DNA of 5,917 nucleotides, from assembly GCA_900548705.1 (NCBI GenBank), contig URLF01000123.1, positions 1 through 5,917 on the forward strand, in the 5' to 3' direction. The notes below the pieces were generated by a model. It made no database searches. It was not told the DNA's origin and saw only the letters and a list, made by a program, of their open reading frames with translations. Below are positions 4,686 to 5,917 of the stretch, piece after piece. The translations under genes were made by a program, and so were the position numbers. The DNA comes from an uncultured Porphyromonadaceae bacterium. Lineage in GTDB: Bacteria; Bacteroidota; Bacteroidia; Bacteroidales; Muribaculaceae. Positions within the stretch are counted from its first letter, which is position 1. Each line of letters starts with the position of its first letter.

Positions 4686-5917
4686 ATGGTTCAATTCTTC
4701 AAGAAGGGTCAGACAACCTTCTTCGCCGTCGAGACCGACCACAAGCTCTCCCCGGCGGAATTAGAGAAACTTGCATGGGCGTTTTCCGGAGCGAAACCCC
4801 TTTCGGCCACCTCTGTCAAGGGACGTTTCGTCGGTCCGCGCCGCGAGATGATCACCCCCTGGAGCACCAACGCCGTTGAAATTGCCCAGAATATGGGTCT
4901 TTCGGGCATCTCCCGCATCGAGCAGTTCGAGCGTGTGGGCCAGGAGGAGGAGCCGGTCTATGACCGCATGCTGTCGCGCCTCTACGACGGCCTCAACTCA
5001 AAGGTGTTCGACGTCAACCGCAAGCCCGACCCTATTGTGAGAATCGAGGACATCCACGAATACAATCTCCGCGAAGGACTCGCCCTCAGCCCCGACGAAG
5101 AGGCTTATCTCGAATCCCTCGCCAAGAAACTCGGCCGTCCGCTGACCGACTCCGAGGTGTTCGGCTTTTCCCAGGTCAACTCCGAGCATTGCCGCCACAA
5201 GATTTTCAACGGCACATTCGTGATTGACGGCCAGGAGAAGCCGATGTCGCTCTTCAAGCTCATAAAGAAGACCTCACAGGAGAACCCCAACGGACTGGTG
5301 TCGGCTTACAAAGACAATGTGGCTTTCCTTGAAGGCCCCAAGGTAGACCAGTTCTATCCAGTCAACCCCGACCGTCCCGACTACTTCGAGGTGAAGGATG
5401 TCAAGACTGTCATCTCCCTCAAGGCCGAGACCCACAACTTCCCGACAACCGTCGAGCCGTTCAACGGCGCGGCCACCGGAACCGGTGGCGAAATCCGCGA
5501 CCGCCTCGGTGGCGGCAAGGCATCCCTGCCGATTGCCGGAACGGCCGTCTACATGACCTCATACCCCCGCCTCAGCCCCGAACACCGTTGGGAGCTGATG
5601 ATGAATCCCCGCGTCTGGCTCTACCAGACCCCTGCCGAAATCCTCATCAAGGCCTCCAACGGAGCCTCCGACTTCGGCAACAAATTCGGCCAGCCCCTCA
5701 TCTGCGGTTCGCTGCTGACCTTCGAGCATGAGGAAAACGACCGCAAATATGCCTACGACAAGGTAATCATGCTTGCCGGAGGTGTCGGTTTCGCCGCAAA
5801 GAAGGATGCTATCAAGGGCACACCCGTGGCCGGCGAGAAGGTCGTGGTGATGGGTGGCGACAACTACCGCATCGGTATGGGGGGCGGCGCTGTCTCTTCT
5901 GTCGAGACAGGCCAGTG
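4686..5917 (+). CDS. purL: Phosphoribosylformylglycinamidine synthase, N-terminal 410 residues (3' truncated by window)
   Basis: The frame opens at ATG 4686 and stays open to the window end (410 codons plus two bases). The enzyme turns FGAR, glutamine and ATP into FGAM in step four of purine synthesis in the cytoplasm. The long single-chain form (about 1,230-1,300 residues) carries PurS-like, synthase and glutaminase parts in one protein. Visible here are an N-terminal PurS-like domain with GRFVGPRREMITPWSTNAVEI (about 46-66), a linker region (about 120-160), then FSQVNSEHCRH (161-171) and KAETHNFPTTVEPFNGAATG (246-265) leading into TGGEIRDRLGGGK, the ATP/substrate-binding signatures of FGAM synthase. 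The PurS-like part fused at the N-terminus marks the long form, so separate purS and purQ genes are not expected. The start lies 32 bases after the Dabb gene with no promoter box between, consistent with read-through transcription. Nothing looks damaged. Confidence 0.96.
   Translation, partial: MVQFFKKGQTTFFAVETDHKLSPAELEKLAWAFSGAKPLSATSVKGRFVGPRREMITPWSTNAVEIAQNMGLSGISRIEQFERVGQEEEPVYDRMLSRLYDGLNSKVFDVNRKPDPIVRIEDIHEYNLREGLALSPDEEAYLESLAKKLGRPLTDSEVFGFSQVNSEHCRHKIFNGTFVIDGQEKPMSLFKLIKKTSQENPNGLVSAYKDNVAFLEGPKVDQFYPVNPDRPDYFEVKDVKTVISLKAETHNFPTTVEPFNGAATGTGGEIRDRLGGGKASLPIAGTAVYMTSYPRLSPEHRWELMMNPRVWLYQTPAEILIKASNGASDFGNKFGQPLICGSLLTFEHEENDRKYAYDKVIMLAGGVGFAAKKDAIKGTPVAGEKVVVMGGDNYRIGMGGGAVSSVETGQ

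Noticed and set aside
360..5290. Long open frames on the minus strand (for example 3419-4090, 1203-1727, 360-809)
   Set aside because: They lie entirely opposite well-recognised genes, have no recognisable domains, and are expected shadows of GC-rich third positions.

Overview
The window looks like a chromosomal segment from a fairly GC-rich member of the Bacteroidales (phylum Bacteroidota). Three things point there. The control regions carry the Bacteroidota-type -7 element TAnnTTTG (TACCTTTG at 2255, TAACTTTG at 2384 and 2661), once with a TTTG box exactly 20 nt upstream. Shine-Dalgarno sequences are absent or poor before the start codons. The proteins (a long acyl-CoA dehydrogenase, an ABC-F protein with a dead second cassette, long-form PurL) are of kinds I associate with this order. 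Strongly C/G-ending codons would fit a Muribaculaceae-like gut lineage, but the sequence alone does not prove a family.

Layout, all on the + strand. (1) 1-381: the C-terminal 126 residues of the electron-transfer flavoprotein alpha subunit (etfA). (2) 381-2117: a 578-residue FAD-dependent acyl-CoA dehydrogenase whose ATG overlaps the etfA stop by one base. The two form one unit in which the dehydrogenase passes electrons to its ETF. A perfect hairpin at 2149-2184 probably closes this unit. (3) 2118-2689: a 572-base stretch without a credible protein gene. It holds a -7 box, about 320 nt of hairpin-rich sequence ending in a strong intrinsic terminator (2555-2588), and then the promoter of the next gene overlapped by a 20-bp perfect palindrome. 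I read the middle part as an independently transcribed structured RNA that I cannot assign to a known family. (4) 2690-4309: an ABC-F ATPase of the YbiT type (539 aa), with an intact first nucleotide-binding domain and a second that has lost its Walker A lysine and catalytic glutamate. (5) 4360-4653: a 97-residue Dabb-domain (stress-responsive A/B barrel) protein. (6) 4686-5917: the first 410 residues of phosphoribosylformylglycinamidine synthase (purL), running off the window.

Genes 4-6 are separated by only 50 and 32 bases, with no visible promoter or terminator between them, so they may be co-transcribed from the promoter at 2637-2668. The points of most interest are the unassigned RNA locus, the palindrome over the -33 box of the ABC-F promoter, and the asymmetric ABC-F protein.
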